DNA from: an uncultured Bacteroidales bacterium
Lineage (GTDB): Bacteria > Bacteroidota > Bacteroidia > Bacteroidales > UBA932
Reading direction: 5' to 3'
Assembly (NCBI GenBank): GCA_947168065.1
Contig: CAMVKH010000002.1
Location: forward strand, 124,001 to 188,000
Length of the DNA stretch: 64,000 nt
How positions within the stretch are numbered: position 1 is the stretch's first letter; each line of letters begins with the position of its first letter. A model generated the notes under the pieces. The model made no database searches. It saw nothing but the letters and a program-made list of their open reading frames with translations, and had not been told where the DNA came from. The position numbers and the translations under genes were made by a program. Below are positions 20,846 to 29,311 of this stretch, piece by piece.

Positions 20846-22639
20846 TCAATCGGGCTGGCTGATCGTGCGGGCGATCTTCTCGATGTTGAGGCTGCGGGCC
20901 GAAGCATCGATGATGTCCTTGTAGATGCCGCCTTTCCGGTACACTTCGTCCGGATGGCCCGACTGCTCCACGCGGCCGCTCTTCATGGCATAGACCATCT
21001 CGCTGTCAATGATCTGGGAGATGCTGTGCGAGATGATGATGACGGTGCGGTCTTTCTTGATGGCGTCGATGCTGTTTTTGATCTGCTCGGTGGCGACGGC
21101 GTCGAGGCTGGCGGTCGGCTCGTCGAGGAAGATGATGGGCGGGTTCTTGAGGAACATGCGGGCGATGGCCACACGCTGCTGCTGGCCGCCCGACAGGTCT
21201 GAAGCCTTGTTCTCGAACTTTTTGGGAAGTTCCATGATCTGGTCCAGGAGATGGGCTTTCCGGGCCGCCTCGACCACTTCTTCCTCCGTTGCATCGGGTT
21301 TGCCGTAGCGGATGTTCTCCGCGATGGTACCGTCGAAAATGTGGTTCTTCTGCAGCACGAGGCCGATGTGCTCGCGCAGGTACCGGGTGTCGTACTCCCG
21401 CAGGTCCACGCCGTCGAGCAGGATGCGGCCGCTCTGCGGCTCGTAGAACTTGTCGAGCAGGTTGACGACGGTGCTCTTGCCGGCGCCCGACAGTCCCACC
21501 AGCGCCGTGATCTTGCCGGGCTCGATGGTCATGTTCACGTCGAAGAGGGCCTGGTTGCCGTTGGGATAGGTGAAATTGACATCCGTCAGCTCGAACTTGC
21601 CGTGGATCTTTTCGGGACGGTAGCTGCCGGAGGGCTCGATGTCCTTTTCGGAGTTCAGGATGCTGAAGAAGCCTTCGGCGTAGATGAGCGCGTCGTTCAC
21701 ATCGTCGAAGATGCGCTGCAGCTGCGTGATCGGGGCGATGACGTTGCTGAACAGCATCACGTGGTACATGATTTTACCGATGGTCATGCCCGGATATTCC
21801 TTGAGTACCAGGTAGGCCGTCAGGATGATGACCAGCACGGTACCCACCTGCCTGACGAAACCCTTGAGGCCGTTGTAATAGAAGGCCACCTTGCGGGTCT
21901 TGATCTGGTTTTCCGTCACCTGGTTCTGGATGTCCAGCTGCTTCCGGGCTTCGATCTTCTCGCGGTTGAAACTCTTGATGACGTTGATCGAGTCGATGAT
22001 GTTCTTGATGCCCTGGCTCTTGGTCTCGAGATGCCCGCGCATCTCGCGCCGCCAGCCCTTGAGCCGTTTGGCCTGCCGGTAGGTGATCCAGAAGTAGACC
22101 GGCACGATGGCCAGCGCCACGAGGCCCACGTACACGTTGGCTGCGAACATCAGGATGAGGGCGAGCAGGGCCGTGGTGAACAGCGGCAGCAGGTCGATGA
22201 AGAAATTCTGCACGGTACGTGACAGCGAACTTACGCCTTGGTCGATGCGGGCCTGCACTTTGCCGGTGGCATTCTCGTCGGTATTGAAATAGGCCATCCG
22301 GAAGGTCAGCACCTTTTCGATGACGCTCTGCGCGAGGTCGCGCGAGACAAAGATGCGCATGCGCTCGCCGTAGTAGTTCTGGGCGAAGGTAATCAGGGCG
22401 GACAGGATCTCCTTGCCCAGCAGGACGATGGAGATGATAGTCATGATGCGGGCGGCCTGGGCCCAGGTGAAACTGGTGCCGATCAGGGCGTTGATGGCAT
22501 CGACCGTTCTGTCGAGCACGATGGCGTTGACCTGCGCCATCAAGGATCCCACCAGCGTGAGGATTAGCGTAATGACCACCAGCCACCGGTACGGCTTGAC
22601 GAAGGGGCGGATGTTCTTGAAGAGTTGGAAGAGGTTCAT
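20846..22639 (-). CDS. ABC exporter, fused membrane and ATPase domains (MsbA-like)
   Basis: A 597-residue half-transporter. The N-terminal ABC membrane domain has six helices (about residues 20-310), starting after FKNIRPFVKPYRW. The ATPase domain (about 340-580) has Walker A GLSGAGKST, the signature LSGGQQQRVAIARM, Walker B IIFLDEPTASLD and the H-loop IIISHS. It would work as a homodimer exporting lipid, peptide or drug. The gene is third in a minus-strand operon and overlaps the upstream LOG gene by four bases (ATGA). The substrate cannot be read; lipid A flipping is possible but not shown. Confidence 0.93.
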   Translation of the reverse strand: MNLFQLFKNIRPFVKPYRWLVVITLILTLVGSLMAQVNAIVLDRTVDAINALIGTSFTWAQAARIMTIISIVLLGKEILSALITFAQNYYGERMRIFVSRDLAQSVIEKVLTFRMAYFNTDENATGKVQARIDQGVSSLSRTVQNFFIDLLPLFTTALLALILMFAANVYVGLVALAIVPVYFWITYRQAKRLKGWRREMRGHLETKSQGIKNIIDSINVIKSFNREKIEARKQLDIQNQVTENQIKTRKVAFYYNGLKGFVRQVGTVLVIILTAYLVLKEYPGMTIGKIMYHVMLFSNVIAPITQLQRIFDDVNDALIYAEGFFSILNSEKDIEPSGSYRPEKIHGKFELTDVNFTYPNGNQALFDVNMTIEPGKITALVGLSGAGKSTVVNLLDKFYEPQSGRILLDGVDLREYDTRYLREHIGLVLQKNHIFDGTIAENIRYGKPDATEEEVVEAARKAHLLDQIMELPKKFENKASDLSGGQQQRVAIARMFLKNPPIIFLDEPTASLDAVATEQIKNSIDAIKKDRTVIIISHSISQIIDSEMVYAMKSGRVEQSGHPDEVYRKGGIYKDIIDASARSLNIEKIARTISQPD

Positions 22640-23796
22640 AATTCAAAATCAGAAGCATGCCCGGACCACGGGTGGAACGGACGGTGGAAGTCCATCAGAT
22701 AGCGGATGACATCGCCGGTTTCGTCGGTAATGGACAGCAGCAGGTTCTGGTACCGGCCCCTGTCCTGCAGGTCGCGCAGCAGGGAGTAGATGGGCACCTC
22801 CTCGGTATAGTACTGTTTCCCCAGGAAGACCATGGGGCTGGCGGTGCCCACAGTCTTGTAGTGGTTCTGCGCGGCGTCCTGGAAGATTTCCTGGAAGGTG
22901 CCGGCGCTGCCCGGGGTGTAGATGATGCCGCCTTTGGGAAGCGAGATGATGCAGTCTTCGCGGAGGCTGTTGTCGAAAAACTTGGCAATCTGTGAGGCGA
23001 AGGGTGTGGCGGGCTCGTGCCCGTAGAACCAGGTGGGGATGCCGAGGCTGTGGAACTGCGGGTCGCGGGGATATTTGTCCATCACCTGCCAGGCCGTGGT
23101 GAGCCAGCCTTTTTCCCGGAACGTGGGCGTGGGCGCCAGGATGGAGAGCGAATCCTCCACTTCGGCGTCGCTGCGGCCTGCCAGCCAGGCCCCGAGGTGC
23201 ACGGCTTCCATCGCGCCCGGACCGCCCCCGCTGATCATGAGCTTGCCGGCTTCGGTCAGGCGCTTGCTGATGTCGACGATCTGGTGATACTGGGCGTCGG
23301 TGCGCTTGACCGCATGTCCGCCCATGACGGCCACGATGTCCTTCTCGTCATACTCGGAAACGAGCTGTTCGATGGCGTTGCTGATGGAATGGTCGTGCAG
23401 CAGGCGGCACAGCGTCTCCTTGATGTCGCTGGTCTCCTTGCCCATGGCCATGTACCGGTCGTAGACGATGGTGTCGTAGCAGGTATAGTAGGTCTCGTGG
23501 TAGCCGGGCTTGTAGTGCAGGTAGAGAGACTGGGCATCGTAGAGTTTGTTGGGGAAAACCTTGTAGGGCATCTTCACGCGGGGCAGGACGATGCAGGCTT
23601 CGTCCATCGCGTAGAACATGCGGGGCGGGATGGTGCAGCCCATGAAAAGGCAGTCTTCGAAACGGTATTTTTCCATCGGGAAGCCGCTCTTCTCGAAATT
23701 GACGGACTGGAAGGCGTAATGGCGCAGGGTCTCGTTGTGGGAAAGCACCTGCCGCAAGGCGTACAAGGATTCGATTTCGGTATAATTCTCTCTCAT
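22636..23796 (-). CDS. LOG-family (lysine decarboxylase-like fold) nucleotide-binding protein
   Basis: A 386-residue protein with a LOG-type Rossmann domain. The motif SGGGPGAMEAVHLGAW is intact, but the second family motif, normally PGGxGTxxE, reads TPGSAGTFQE and lies downstream of LPKGG. The first 150 residues are an extension not found in the small LOG phosphoribohydrolases. Related large LOG proteins include nucleotide nucleosidases of the PpnN type, so cleavage of a nucleotide N-glycosidic bond is a reasonable guess. It overlaps the methyltransferase upstream and the ABC exporter downstream by ATGA junctions. Confidence 0.78.
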   Translation of the reverse strand: MRENYTEIESLYALRQVLSHNETLRHYAFQSVNFEKSGFPMEKYRFEDCLFMGCTIPPRMFYAMDEACIVLPRVKMPYKVFPNKLYDAQSLYLHYKPGYHETYYTCYDTIVYDRYMAMGKETSDIKETLCRLLHDHSISNAIEQLVSEYDEKDIVAVMGGHAVKRTDAQYHQIVDISKRLTEAGKLMISGGGPGAMEAVHLGAWLAGRSDAEVEDSLSILAPTPTFREKGWLTTAWQVMDKYPRDPQFHSLGIPTWFYGHEPATPFASQIAKFFDNSLREDCIISLPKGGIIYTPGSAGTFQEIFQDAAQNHYKTVGTASPMVFLGKQYYTEEVPIYSLLRDLQDRGRYQNLLLSITDETGDVIRYLMDFHRPFHPWSGHASDFEL

Positions 23797-24956
23797 GGCT
23801 GGCAGAGGATCAGGATTTTCGTTTGGTTGAGGGTGGTGGCGAAGAGGTGGCGGTTTCCGCCGCCGGGGATGCCCAGACGCTGCCGCAGCGCGTCGGTGGC
23901 GAGGGGAAAATTCAGGGCGGTCAGTTCAAGGCGGTCGAAGCGGCGTCGGAGGTCCTGGATGGCCGCCTTGCTCCAGGGAATGACCTCTTCCACAGTGAAG
24001 CGTCTGCCGGGGAACCCGTCCACCGGCGCATCGGCGGTGTAGAGCTGGGTGCTGGGGGCGAGCTTGGCCACGCCGTAACGCGCGGAGAGCAGGCGGAAGG
24101 CGCCGGCCTTGCGCAGGACCCTGGCGGGCTGGAAGAGAAAGTTCCCGATGTGCGCGGCATAGCGGACTTCCGCGGCAGGCTCCTCGTCAGGATGGAAGGT
24201 GAAGCGGATGCCGCCTTCCGCGGCGACGATCAACGGCGCGGCGGGCCGCGCCGGCTCCAGCAGGAGCAGCAGTTCCTTTACCTCTCCACCGGCGCCTACG
24301 ATGTGCAGTTCGCGGGTTTCGGGCAGTTGCCGCAGGGTGCGGGAGATATCGGCCATCGGGGAAATCTTGGCCAGGACACGCGGCGCGTGCTGCAGAAGGA
24401 GTTCTTTGACTTCGAGCAGGTTCGGTTCGCAGTCGGCGATGTCGTAGACCCGTTGCGCGGCTTTCCCGCGGCGGGCCGGATCCAGGTAGATGAGGTCGAA
24501 GCCCTCCGTGTCCTGCGCCAGCCAGGCGATGCCGTCGCCTTCGTGCACGCTGATGTTGCCGGCGCCCAGCAGCGGAAAGTTGTGGCGGGCGGCGGCGCAG
24601 AGTGCGCCGTCCCGTTCGCAGTAGTCCACGCTGGCCGCTGCCGCGCTCATGGCCCAGCTGTCCACGCCCAGACCGCCGGTCAGGTCGGCGATGCGGCCGC
24701 CCGCCGGCACGAAAGCCTGCTTGTAGCGGGCCGTCTCCTCGGAGCTGCACTGCTCCAGCGGCAGACTGGCCGGGTAGTCGAGCGCCGGGCAGGCATGCCA
24801 TGCCGGCACCTTGTCGCGCAGTTTGCGCCGCGCCGCGATGATCCGCGCCGCCCGTCGCACGTCGAGCGCCGGCCAGCGGTCCGCCGACAACAGCAGCCGC
24901 TCGGGCTCGTCGCCCTCGTGCTCCAAGATAAATTGGATGAAGTTTTCTGCCGACAT
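23793..24956 (-). CDS. class I SAM-dependent methyltransferase with THUMP-like domain
   Basis: A 387-residue protein of a type widespread in Bacteroidetes. The N-terminal helical part (RAARIIAARRKLRDKVPAW) is followed by the SAM motif ADLTGGLGVDSWAMS, an acidic end of strand two (DYCERD), a DLIYLDPARR motif IV, and a C-terminal ferredoxin-like/THUMP-like region ending GIPGGGNRHLFATTL. The LDPARR motif fits RNA or protein methylation; the target is unknown. It opens an operon with the LOG and ABC exporter genes. A -7 box lies only five bases before its ATG. Confidence 0.85.
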   Translation of the reverse strand: MSAENFIQFILEHEGDEPERLLLSADRWPALDVRRAARIIAARRKLRDKVPAWHACPALDYPASLPLEQCSSEETARYKQAFVPAGGRIADLTGGLGVDSWAMSAAAASVDYCERDGALCAAARHNFPLLGAGNISVHEGDGIAWLAQDTEGFDLIYLDPARRGKAAQRVYDIADCEPNLLEVKELLLQHAPRVLAKISPMADISRTLRQLPETRELHIVGAGGEVKELLLLLEPARPAAPLIVAAEGGIRFTFHPDEEPAAEVRYAAHIGNFLFQPARVLRKAGAFRLLSARYGVAKLAPSTQLYTADAPVDGFPGRRFTVEEVIPWSKAAIQDLRRRFDRLELTALNFPLATDALRQRLGIPGGGNRHLFATTLNQTKILILCQP

Positions 24957-24961
24957 CTCTA

Positions 24962-24969
24962 CAAAGTTA
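24962..24969 (-). promoter_or_regulatory. -7 box of the methyltransferase-LOG-ABC operon
   Basis: The minus strand reads TAACTTTG, with a TTTC 19 bases upstream in the place of the -33 box. Only five bases separate it from the ATG, so transcription would start at or next to the initiation codon and give a leaderless mRNA. Confidence 0.5.
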
Positions 24970-24981
24970 CCGCTTTTTTAT

Positions 24982-24989
24982 TATCTTTG
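24982..24989 (+). promoter_or_regulatory. -7 box of the phospho-sugar mutase gene
   Basis: TATCTTTG on the + strand lies 34 bases before the ATG at 25024, divergent from the promoter of the methyltransferase operon. No clear -33 TTTG was found. Confidence 0.55.
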
Positions 24990-25023
24990 AAAGATTAAAG
25001 GTCAGAACTTAAAGATCAGAACT

Positions 25024-26676
25024 ATGGCAAATTATCTTGAAGTGGCCAAGTCTTGGCTCAGCAACAGTTACGATGTGGAAACCCAGCGCGAAGTGCTGGA
25101 AATGATGAAGGGCGATCCGAAAGCCCTGGAAGACGCTTTTTACCGCACGCTGGAGTTCGGTACGGGCGGCCTGCGCGGCGTGATGGGCGCCGGCACCAAC
25201 CGGATGAACCGCTACACTGTCGCCATGGCCACCCAGGGACTGGCCAACTATCTCAAGAAGAATTTCAAGGATCAGAAGATCTCGGTGGTGATTTCCTACG
25301 ACAGCCGCAACAACAGTCAGCTCTTCGCCCGGGTATCCGCCGGGGTGCTGATCGCCAACGACATCTTCGTCTATATTTTCGACAACATCCGTCCCACGCC
25401 GGAACTCAGCTTCGCCATCCGGCACCTGGGCTGCAAGGCCGGCATCATGATCACGGCTTCGCACAATCCCAAGGAGTACAATGGCTACAAGGTGTTCTGG
25501 GAGGACGGTGCGCAGATCATCACTCCGCACGACAAGAACATCATCGAGGAGGTGGGCAAGATCACCTCGATGGATCAGGTCAAGTACGCTGAAAACAGCT
25601 TCCCGCAGGGCATCGGCGCTGAAGTCGACCAGGCTTTCCTCGACAGCCAGCTGTCGCTGCTCCTTTCGCCGGACAGCGTCAGGCGCCACAGCGACATGAA
25701 GATCGCCTACACGCCGCTGCACGGCACGGGTGTCCGCCTGGTTCCTGCCGGCCTGAAGCAGGCGGGCTTCACGAATGTGTTCCATGTGGACGCGCAGGAT
25801 GTGAGCGACGGCAACTTCCCGACGGTGGTCTCGCCGAACCCGGAGGAGCCGACGGCCATGCGGATGGTCATGGAACGGGCCGACGCCGTGGGCGCCGACA
25901 TCGCGCTGGGCACCGATCCCGACGCCGACCGCGTGGGCTGCGCCGTGCGCAACGACAAGGGTGAAATGGTGCTTCTGACCGGCAACCAGATCGCCACGAT
26001 CGTCACGAGCTACATCCTCACGCGCTGGCATGAACTCGGCCGGATCGACGGCCGCCAGTTCGTGGTCAAGACCATCGTGACGACGGACCTGCTGAAGAAA
26101 ATCTGTGCAAAATACGGCGTTGAACTCTTCGACGTGCTGACCGGTTTCAAATACATCGCCGACAAGCAGCATCTGTACGAGGGCAAGAAGACCTTCATCT
26201 GCGGCGGCGAGGAGAGCAACGGCTTCAATGTCGGCAGTTTCGTGCGCGACAAGGATTCCGTCATCACCTGCTGCATGCTCTGTGAATGTGCGGCCTGGCT
26301 GGCCGACCGGGGCCAGTCGCTCTACGGCTATCTGCAGGAGATCTACGCGGAGTACGGCTACTTCAAGGAGAGCCTGCTTTCGGTCACGAAGAAAGGCAAG
26401 AGCGGCATCGAGGCGATCCAGCAGATGATGGTCGACTTCCGCGCCCAGGCCCCGAAGGCACTCGCCGGCTCGCCGGTGGTGAAGGTCGTGGACTACAACA
26501 AGCCGGAAGAGACGGGTCTGCCGAAGTCGAACGTGCTGCAGTTCTTCAGCGAGAACGGCTGCAAGGTGACGGTGCGTCCTTCGGGCACGGAGCCGAAGAT
26601 CAAGTTCTACTTCAGCGCCTGCGGCCCCGACGCCGACGCCCTGAACGTCGCTCTCCGCGAGCAATTCTCCGTTTAA
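25024..26676 (+). CDS. phospho-sugar mutase (phosphoglucomutase/phosphomannomutase family)
   Basis: The enzyme moves phosphate between C1 and C6 of a hexose, most likely glucose or mannose, in the cytoplasm. All alpha-D-phosphohexomutase landmarks are present in 550 residues: the phosphoserine S146 in TASHNPKEYNGYK, the metal loop DPDADR at 298-303, the sugar loop GGEESNGF, and the phosphate-binding RPSGTEPKIKFY near the C-terminus. The length and the early GTGGLRG motif match the large Bacteroidetes/Firmicutes type (PgcA-like). Transcription is probably from the -7 box at 24982. A large palindromic element follows the stop. Confidence 0.95.
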   Translation: MANYLEVAKSWLSNSYDVETQREVLEMMKGDPKALEDAFYRTLEFGTGGLRGVMGAGTNRMNRYTVAMATQGLANYLKKNFKDQKISVVISYDSRNNSQLFARVSAGVLIANDIFVYIFDNIRPTPELSFAIRHLGCKAGIMITASHNPKEYNGYKVFWEDGAQIITPHDKNIIEEVGKITSMDQVKYAENSFPQGIGAEVDQAFLDSQLSLLLSPDSVRRHSDMKIAYTPLHGTGVRLVPAGLKQAGFTNVFHVDAQDVSDGNFPTVVSPNPEEPTAMRMVMERADAVGADIALGTDPDADRVGCAVRNDKGEMVLLTGNQIATIVTSYILTRWHELGRIDGRQFVVKTIVTTDLLKKICAKYGVELFDVLTGFKYIADKQHLYEGKKTFICGGEESNGFNVGSFVRDKDSVITCCMLCECAAWLADRGQSLYGYLQEIYAEYGYFKESLLSVTKKGKSGIEAIQQMMVDFRAQAPKALAGSPVVKVVDYNKPEETGLPKSNVLQFFSENGCKVTVRPSGTEPKIKFYFSACGPDADALNVALREQFSV

Positions 26677-26685
26677 TTTAAGTCC

Positions 26686-26840
26686 GGTTTGCTTGCTGGG
26701 CGCTCTGGTTATTACTCCGGAACCGTCTCGCTACGCTCGACCCCTCCCATGCTGACGCATGGGCCCCTCCCTCTTACAGTGCCGAGGGTGGCATGGGTTC
26801 CGGAGTAATGAACCACCCGCGCCAGTGACGCAAGCAAACC
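26686..26840. repeat. 155-nt nested palindromic element (copy A)
   Basis: The gap between the mutase and folC is almost wholly a long imperfect inverted repeat. Outer arms are GGTTTGCTTGC (26686-26696) and GCAAGCAAACC (26830-26840), a perfect 11-bp match. Inner arms are ATTACTCCGGAACC and GGTTCCGGAGTAAT (26796-26809), a perfect 14-bp match. Between them each arm has a diverged block (TGGGCGCTCTGGTT on the left; GGCGCGGGTGGTTC when the right arm is reverse-complemented). A third hairpin, CCCATGC-tgac-GCATGGG, sits in the centre. Copy B, at 58256-58337, has the same arm blocks in the opposite orientation. Confidence 0.75.
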
Positions 26841-26851
26841 CTGTCCATGAA

Positions 26852-28117
26852 ATGAAATCATACGAGGATAAAATAAACTGGCTGTTCAGTCAGTTTCCCT
26901 CCTACCAGAAAGTGGGGAAAGTGGCGTACAAGCCGGGGATCGAAACGATGGAGGCGTTCGATGCGGCGCTCGGGCATCCGCACCGGCGCTTCCGCTCCAT
27001 CCATGTCGCCGGAACCAACGGGAAAGGATCGACCTCCCACATGCTGGCGGCGGGCCTGGCCGCTTGCAGCCTGAAAGTCGGCCTGTATACCTCACCGCAC
27101 CTGGTGGATTTCCGCGAACGGATGAAGATTGTGGAAGGCGATGGCTTCCGGATGGTTCCGAAGGAATTCGTCGAAAGTTTCATCGATCGCTGGCAAGGCT
27201 TTTTCGAGGAGCACAAACCGTCGTTCTTCGAAATCACGACCGGGATGGCTTTCGCTTTCTTTGCGGATGAGAAGGTGGACGTGGCCGTTATCGAGACGGG
27301 TTTGGGCGGGCGGCTCGACTCGACCAACGTCATCACGCCCATCCTGAGCATCATTACCAATATCGGCCTGGAGCACTGCGAACACCTGGGTTATACGCTG
27401 GCGGCCATTGCCGGCGAGAAGGCCGGCATCATCAAGCCCGGCGTACCGGCCGTCGTCGGGGAATTCACCCCAGAGACCCGTCCGGTGTTCGAGGCGAAGG
27501 CCGCTGCCTGCGGCAGCCTCCTTACCTTTGCCGTGGAGGCGCCGCCGTGTCTTTCGCTGAAGGTGGCTGACCTGGATCTCCCCGGAGACTACCAGGAAAG
27601 GAACCTTTGCACACTCTCCGCCGCCGTCGGTATCCTGCAGCCTATGCTGGGCTTCGACCTCGAAGCCTTCCGCACTGGTGTCCGCCACGCCGCCCGGAAC
27701 ACGGGCCTGCATGGCCGCTGGGAGACGCTGCGTGCAGCCGATCCCGTTCAGCACAAGGCACAAATCATCTGCGACACGGGCCATAACGCACATGGCCTTC
27801 GCTGGGTTGCCGAGCAGGTGGACCGCATCTCCTGCGACTACGAAAACGTTTTCTTCATCCTGGGCCTGGCCCGCGAGAAAGATGTCGACGCCATCGCACC
27901 GTTGCTGCCGCGCAACGTCCATTACATCTGGACGCAGGCCTCCAGCTCCCGCGCCCTGCCGGCGGCGGAGCTGGCCAACGCCATGTCCGACCACGGCTTG
28001 AATGGCCGCGTGACCTGTCGCGTCGCCGACGCCCTGACCCTGGCGGAAAGCATGGCCGCCGATAAAGATCTGATCTTCATCGGCGGCAGCAACTTCGTCG
28101 TGTGCGAAGTCCTCTAG
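26852..28117 (+). CDS. folC: bifunctional folylpolyglutamate synthase/dihydrofolate synthase
   Basis: This Mur-ligase-family enzyme adds glutamate to dihydropteroate and to folates. The ATG at 26852 starts MKSYEDKINWLFSQFPSYQ, the usual N-terminus; the ORF-track start 93 bases upstream runs through the palindromic element and is unlikely. The P-loop is VAGTNGKGSTSHM, followed by the folate-loop region TSPHLVDFRERM and the ETGLGGRLDSTN motif. The C-terminal ligase domain contains CDTGHNAHG. The length is 421 residues. It ends one base from the convergent aldo/keto reductase stop. The one-carbon unit from the hut/ftcD pathway also ends up on folate. Confidence 0.95.
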   Translation: MKSYEDKINWLFSQFPSYQKVGKVAYKPGIETMEAFDAALGHPHRRFRSIHVAGTNGKGSTSHMLAAGLAACSLKVGLYTSPHLVDFRERMKIVEGDGFRMVPKEFVESFIDRWQGFFEEHKPSFFEITTGMAFAFFADEKVDVAVIETGLGGRLDSTNVITPILSIITNIGLEHCEHLGYTLAAIAGEKAGIIKPGVPAVVGEFTPETRPVFEAKAAACGSLLTFAVEAPPCLSLKVADLDLPGDYQERNLCTLSAAVGILQPMLGFDLEAFRTGVRHAARNTGLHGRWETLRAADPVQHKAQIICDTGHNAHGLRWVAEQVDRISCDYENVFFILGLAREKDVDAIAPLLPRNVHYIWTQASSSRALPAAELANAMSDHGLNGRVTCRVADALTLAESMAADKDLIFIGGSNFVVCEVL

Positions 28118-28118
28118 T

Positions 28119-29297
28119 TTATCTGAGAATGAATTTGCGCGCGAGAGCGATGCCGATCCGGTAGGGGAGCGGACGCAGGGCCCGGTCGGCTTCTTTCAGC
28201 TTCTCGCGGATCGGAATGCCTTGCGGGCAGTGGCTTTCGCACTTGCCGCAGCCGATGCACTGCGAGGCGAAGGTGGGCTCTTTGGTCATGGCGACGTTCT
28301 GGAAGTACTGCCAGCGTCCGGACCATTTGGTCTCGGCATACATGGCATTGTAGGAACGGAATACGCCCGGGATGTCGACGCCCTTGGGGCAGGGCATGCA
28401 GTAGCGGCAGCCCGTACAACCGACTCTTTCGGTCTTCCGTATCAGTTCCCGGACCTGTTCGATCACGGCGTGATCTTCTTTCGTGAAAGCACCGGCGGCG
28501 GCCTCGGAGGCTGTTGCGACATTCTCTTCAATCATCTTCAGGGAGTTCATGCCCGAGAGGACGACCGTGACGGCGGGCTGGTTATACAGCCAGCGGAATG
28601 CCCATTCGGCGGGTGTCCAGCCTCTTCCACTGCGCGCCATGGCATCCTTCGCTTCTTCGGGAAGCAGGTTGACCAGCTTGCCGCCGCGGAGCGGTTCCAT
28701 GATGATGACGGGGATGCCCTTGGCGGCGGCCGCCTCCAGTCCCTTGACGCCGGCCTGGGTAGACTCGTCAAGGTAGTTGTATTGGATCTGGCAGAAGTCC
28801 CAGTCGTAGTTGTTCAGGATTTTCAGGAAATTGTCGGTATTGCCGTGGTAGGAGAAGCCGATGTTGCGGATGACGCCCGTCCGTTTCTTCTCCGCGATCC
28901 AGTCGAGGATGCCCAGGGACTTGAGCCGTTCCCATTCCGCCACATCGGTCAGCATGTGCATCAGGTAATAGTCCACATAGCTTGTGCGGAGACGGCGGAG
29001 CTGCTCGTCAAACAGGCGGTCGATGCCCGATGACTTCAGGATGAGATAATGGGGCAGCTTGGTGGCGATGTGCACCTGCTCCCGGATGCCATTCTTCTCG
29101 AGAATCTGGCCCAGGGCCATTTCGTTTCCCGAGTAGATGTACGCGGTGTCGAAGTAATTGACGCCGGCCTTGAAAGCGGCCATAATCTCGCTTTCGGCCT
29201 TTTCGATGTCAATGGATCCACCCTTGCGGGTAAGACGCATGCAGCCGTATCCCAGCAGGGACAGCGCTTCTCCGTAGCGGTTCTTTCTGTATTGCAT
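28119..29297 (-). CDS. aldo/keto reductase with C-terminal 4Fe-4S domain
   Basis: A 392-residue fusion. The N-terminal aldo/keto reductase barrel carries the tetrad residues in NYFDTAYIYSGNE (Asp, Tyr), ATKLPH (Lys) and YYLMHML (His). The C-terminal part (about residues 275-370) has two ferredoxin-type clusters, CTGCRYCMPCPKGVDIP and CIGCGKCESHCPQGIPI. This fusion is common in anaerobes and its substrates are mostly unknown. It is the last gene of the minus-strand run that includes the Hdr-like cluster; the gap to the GH89 gene is 14 bases. It might draw electrons from ferredoxin, which is inference. Confidence 0.9.
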   Translation of the reverse strand: MQYRKNRYGEALSLLGYGCMRLTRKGGSIDIEKAESEIMAAFKAGVNYFDTAYIYSGNEMALGQILEKNGIREQVHIATKLPHYLILKSSGIDRLFDEQLRRLRTSYVDYYLMHMLTDVAEWERLKSLGILDWIAEKKRTGVIRNIGFSYHGNTDNFLKILNNYDWDFCQIQYNYLDESTQAGVKGLEAAAAKGIPVIIMEPLRGGKLVNLLPEEAKDAMARSGRGWTPAEWAFRWLYNQPAVTVVLSGMNSLKMIEENVATASEAAAGAFTKEDHAVIEQVRELIRKTERVGCTGCRYCMPCPKGVDIPGVFRSYNAMYAETKWSGRWQYFQNVAMTKEPTFASQCIGCGKCESHCPQGIPIREKLKEADRALRPLPYRIGIALARKFILR

Positions 29298-29311
29298 GGC
29301 TCAACAAATGT

